Shown piece after piece: positions 33,384 through 35,923 of a DNA stretch of 35,923 bases. Each line of letters starts with the position of its first letter. Within the stretch, counting starts at the first letter, position 1. Where the stretch lies: positions 1 through 35,923 of the forward strand of contig CAMDFP010000010.1 of assembly GCA_945897335.1 (NCBI GenBank). Direction: 5' to 3'. The notes beneath the pieces were generated by a model. That model was not told the DNA's origin. It saw only the letters and a list, made by a program, of their open reading frames with translations, and did no database searches. Origin of the DNA: Asaia bogorensis (GTDB lineage: Bacteria > Pseudomonadota > Alphaproteobacteria > SHVZ01). The position numbers were made by a program, and so were the translations under genes.

Positions 33384-35585
33384 ATGACCCGATCGCGACC
33401 GACCGACCCGGCGCTCGAAGCCGACCTCGCCCGCGCGGTCGGCCTGCACCGCAGCGGCAATCTTGCTAATGCCGAGGCGATCTATCGCGGCATCCTTGCC
33501 AAGGCACCGAAGCACGCCCAAGCGCTCAACTATCTGGGCATCCTGCTGGCCGCGAGCGGCCGGACCGATGAGGGCATCGACCTCCTCAGGCGCTCGATCC
33601 GGGAGTCGCCGCAGGTCCTGGAACTGCACCTCAATCTCGGCGATACGCTGGCCGCCGCCGGCCGATTGGATGCGGCCGAGGCCGCGTTCAAGCGCGCGCT
33701 CCAGCAGCACCGGAGCCCGGAAGCTCTGGCCAAGCTCGGCGTGGTGCTGCTGCGACAAGGGAAGATGCAGCCGGCGGCGCATCAGCTCGAGCAGGCGCTC
33801 AAGCTGGCGCCGGAAGCGGTGGACATCCGCTGCAACCTCGCCGTCATCCGGGCGCAGCAGGACGACGTCCCCGCCGCGCGCCGGCTGCTGACGGGCGCAA
33901 TGGTTCTCGCCCCGGCCCATCTAGACGCGCTCAATGCGACCGCCGCGCTTGACCAGCAGCAGGGCCGCCTCGCCGAAGCGGTCAACTGGCTTCGTCGCAC
34001 GCTCGCGATCGCGCACGGCTTCGGCCCGGCCCACGCCAATCTCGGCATGGCCCTCGACCGGCTCGGCGAGCGCACGGTCGCCGCCCGCCACGACCGGATG
34101 GCGCTGGTGCTGTCGCCGGCCGATCCCAACGCCTGGGGCAATTTCGGCAACCTGATCCAGAGCCAGGGACGGCCGACCGAAGCCGAGGCAACGCTCCGGC
34201 GCGCGCTACACCTGCAGCCGCGAAGCGCCACGACATGGAGCAACCTCGGGCGGACGCTGAACGCCCAGGCGCGCTTCGCCGAGGCCGTCGCGGCCTACCG
34301 GCGCGCCCTCGAACTCGATCCGCTGAACGCCCCGGCCCGCAGCAACCTGCTGTTCCTCAGCCACTTCGATCCCTCCTTCACGCCCGAGCAGATCTTCGCC
34401 GAGCACGTTGCCTTCGGGCGGACCCATGAACCCGAACTCGCCCGGCAGTTCCAGCCCCACGCCAATATGCGCGAGCCCGACCGCCGTCTCAGGCTCGGCT
34501 ACGTCTCAGCCGATCTCGGCAGGCATCCGGTCGGCTACTTCCTGGCGCCAGTCCTGCCCCGCCACGACCCGGCATCGGTCGAGGTGGTCTGCTATTCCGA
34601 CCGGGCGGTCGAGGACGACATGACGGAGCTGTTCCGCCGCGCGTCCTCGGAGTTCAACAACATCTCGGGCTTGTCCGACGACGCGCTCGCCGAGCGAGTT
34701 CGCCGGGACCGCATCGACGTCCTGGTCGATCTCTCCGGACACACCGCCGGCAATCGGCTGCTGACGTTCGCCCGCAAGCCCGCGCCTGTGCAGGTGTCCT
34801 GGCTCGGCTACTACGACACCACTGGGCTCACCGCCATCGACGCCGTACTTGCAGATCCCTGGGAGGTCGAGCCCGGCGACGAACGCTGGTACGTCGAGAA
34901 GATCGTGCGGCTGCCGTCGGGCCGGCTCTGCTACGGCCCGCCGGTGGACGCGCCGGACGTGAAGGAGGCGCCGGTCCTGGCGTCCGGCCGCCTGTCCTTC
35001 GGCTCCTTCAACAACGTCGCCAAGCTGACCGACGCGACGCTTGCGGCCTGGGGACGGATTCTGACGGCGACACCGGACGCAAGGATGGTGCTGCGCTCTC
35101 CGCCTCTCGCCGACCCCAGATACCGCGACCGACTCGCCGCGCGCTGCCACAGCTTCGGCCTGGATCCCGATAGGCTGGACATGAGCGCCGCAACGCAGAA
35201 GGGGATCCTCGAAGCCTATGGCGAGGTCGACTTGGCGCTCGACCCCTTCCCGTTCCCCGGCGGCCTCACGACCTGCGAATCCCTATGGATGGGCGTTCCG
35301 GTGGTCACGCTCAGGGGTGGCCATCCGGTCACCCGCCAGTCCGTCAGCTTCCTCGCCCGCGTCGGCTTGCCGGACCTGATCGCAGACTCGGTCGACGACT
35401 ATGTTGCCCTGGCCACCTCGCTGGCGCGATCGCCGCAGACGCTCGCGGACATGCGTCGCGGGTTGAGGCCGCGCATGGCTGCCTCTCCCCTGACCGACGG
35501 GGCCGCCGCCGCGCGCGCGGTCGAGGCGGCGGTCAGAGGGCTCTGGCGTTTATGGTGCCAGGATGGCGACGCCCGGTCGCCCTAG
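33384..35585 (+). CDS. TPR-repeat SPINDLY/O-GlcNAc-transferase-like protein
   Basis: A 733-residue protein. Residues ~10-320 are about eight tetratricopeptide repeats (for example LHLNLGDTLAAAGRLDAAEAAFKRAL). Residues ~365-720 match glycosyltransferase family 41 (SPINDLY/OGT): LRLGYVSADLGRHPVGYFLAPVL with the catalytic-type His near 381, then DVLVDLSGHTAGNRLLTFARKPAPVQVSWLGYYDTTGL, LSFGSFNNVAKL and LALDPFPFPGGLTTCESLWMGVPVVTL. Bacterial members are thought to glycosylate proteins such as flagellins, or to act in envelope glycan synthesis; the target here is unknown. Start ATG 33384 has CCGGAG five bases upstream. Its stop overlaps that of the convergent SDR gene in CTAG. Confidence 0.92.
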   Translation: MTRSRPTDPALEADLARAVGLHRSGNLANAEAIYRGILAKAPKHAQALNYLGILLAASGRTDEGIDLLRRSIRESPQVLELHLNLGDTLAAAGRLDAAEAAFKRALQQHRSPEALAKLGVVLLRQGKMQPAAHQLEQALKLAPEAVDIRCNLAVIRAQQDDVPAARRLLTGAMVLAPAHLDALNATAALDQQQGRLAEAVNWLRRTLAIAHGFGPAHANLGMALDRLGERTVAARHDRMALVLSPADPNAWGNFGNLIQSQGRPTEAEATLRRALHLQPRSATTWSNLGRTLNAQARFAEAVAAYRRALELDPLNAPARSNLLFLSHFDPSFTPEQIFAEHVAFGRTHEPELARQFQPHANMREPDRRLRLGYVSADLGRHPVGYFLAPVLPRHDPASVEVVCYSDRAVEDDMTELFRRASSEFNNISGLSDDALAERVRRDRIDVLVDLSGHTAGNRLLTFARKPAPVQVSWLGYYDTTGLTAIDAVLADPWEVEPGDERWYVEKIVRLPSGRLCYGPPVDAPDVKEAPVLASGRLSFGSFNNVAKLTDATLAAWGRILTATPDARMVLRSPPLADPRYRDRLAARCHSFGLDPDRLDMSAATQKGILEAYGEVDLALDPFPFPGGLTTCESLWMGVPVVTLRGGHPVTRQSVSFLARVGLPDLIADSVDDYVALATSLARSPQTLADMRRGLRPRMAASPLTDGAAAARAVEAAVRGLWRLWCQDGDARSP

Positions 35586-35923
35586 GGCGTGACGTCGGGC
35601 CGCCAGAAGCCGCGCTCGTCCATCACGGCCCTGAGCTCGGTGAGCTGCTCACCGAAAGGCCGGACTCCGAGCCCTTCGAGAAAGCCTGGATACGCGGTCG
35701 CGAGCCGCATGTCCCTGGGCGTCCCGCCAGCGACGGGACGGATCCGGATCGGGTGTGCGAACGCGTCGCGGAAGGCCTCCAGCACCTGGCGCTTGGTCTG
35801 ATCCTCTCCGAAGACATGACGGATGCCGCGCTCCGTGATGCCTCGCTCCAGGAGCACCGCGACGAGGCGGCTGAGTTCGAGGGTTGTGAGCCCGTTCCAC
35901 AGGTGATGATCGTAGCCCTGGCA
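35582..35923 (-). CDS. Extended SDR / RmlD-like sugar-nucleotide oxidoreductase, C-terminal part (cut by right edge)
   Basis: The last 113 codons of a gene that continues past the right edge; the frame is open to base 35923. The text DHHLWNGLTTLELSRLVAVL, ITERGIRHVFGEDQTKRQVLEAFRDAF and RPVAGGTPRDMRLATAYPGF resembles the substrate-binding end of RmlD-type and related extended short-chain dehydrogenases acting on nucleotide sugars. The Rossmann fold and catalytic YxxxK lie outside the window, so the reaction is unknown. Convergent with the TPR glycosyltransferase, with overlapping stops. Confidence 0.7.
   Translation of the reverse strand, partial: CQGYDHHLWNGLTTLELSRLVAVLLERGITERGIRHVFGEDQTKRQVLEAFRDAFAHPIRIRPVAGGTPRDMRLATAYPGFLEGLGVRPFGEQLTELRAVMDERGFWRPDVTP

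Noticed and set aside
32876-33469. A 197-codon plus-strand gene from 32876
   Set aside because: Its first 45 codons are the antisense of the LacI remnant and its last 50 run past the homology into the TPR gene. Only 33011-33304 is real homology, so I list it as a pseudogene.

Overview
The window is about two-thirds G+C with dense, mostly well-packed genes. It looks like the chromosome of an alphaproteobacterium, probably of the Rhodospirillales type. The best lineage markers are the cell-cycle regulators GcrA, CtrA and ChpT, a DUF3553 protein beside chpT, and fliI-fliJ divergent from ctrA. Placement below class is inference. I see no insertion sequence, integrase, phage gene or CRISPR array.

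Layout. 1-2860 (minus strand): ATP-grasp enzyme, metallo-beta-lactamase-fold hydrolase with an unusual basic N-terminal extension, and the 5' part of murA running off the left edge. 3021-3334: a 44-residue membrane peptide gene and tRNA-Thr(GGT). 3383-14186: a surface-polysaccharide region with a GMC oxidoreductase, a WecG/TagA glycosyltransferase, a Wzy-like polymerase, a Wza-like export lipoprotein, a Wzc/GumC-like co-polymerase whose kinase domain has lost its Walker A motif, a Wzx-type flippase, an initiating sugar-phosphate transferase and a secreted GH18 hydrolase. It holds all Wzx/Wzy assembly parts but only one ordinary glycosyltransferase. 14187-17177: a possible decayed membrane gene, msrA, a universal stress protein and a class D beta-lactamase-like protein with a Tat-like leader. 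17293-24205: two tandem, roughly 80% identical M81/MlrC metallohydrolases, gcrA, and two convergent paralogous family-5 solute-binding proteins without any permease or ATPase genes. 24375-28570: fliJ, fliI, ctrA, a CheA-P1-like HPt protein, chpT and a DUF3553 gene. 28618-32272: a small secreted protein, mobA and alaS. 32367-33304: two gene remnants. 33384-35923: a TPR/SPINDLY O-GlcNAc-transferase-like protein and the 3' end of a sugar-nucleotide SDR.

How the parts fit. The polysaccharide genes form one Wzx/Wzy pathway split between wecG-wzy, which converge on wza-wzc, and wzx-initiating transferase-GH18, which diverge from wzc. The MlrC enzymes and periplasmic binding proteins suggest capture and hydrolysis of peptides or similar amides. 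CtrA, GcrA, ChpT, an HPt protein and flagellar export genes lie within about 8 kb, so cell-cycle control and motility are physically linked here.

Most notable signals: (1) a LacI-family regulator and a third solute-binding protein, both cut at the same point near 33010, as if one deletion removed their shared divergent promoter and both 5' ends; (2) a sharp drop in G+C, by hand count from about 76% to about 55%, confined to the last ~415 bp of alaS; (3) the tandem MlrC pair; (4) the Walker-A-less co-polymerase; (5) three convergent gene pairs whose stop codons overlap in a shared CTAG.
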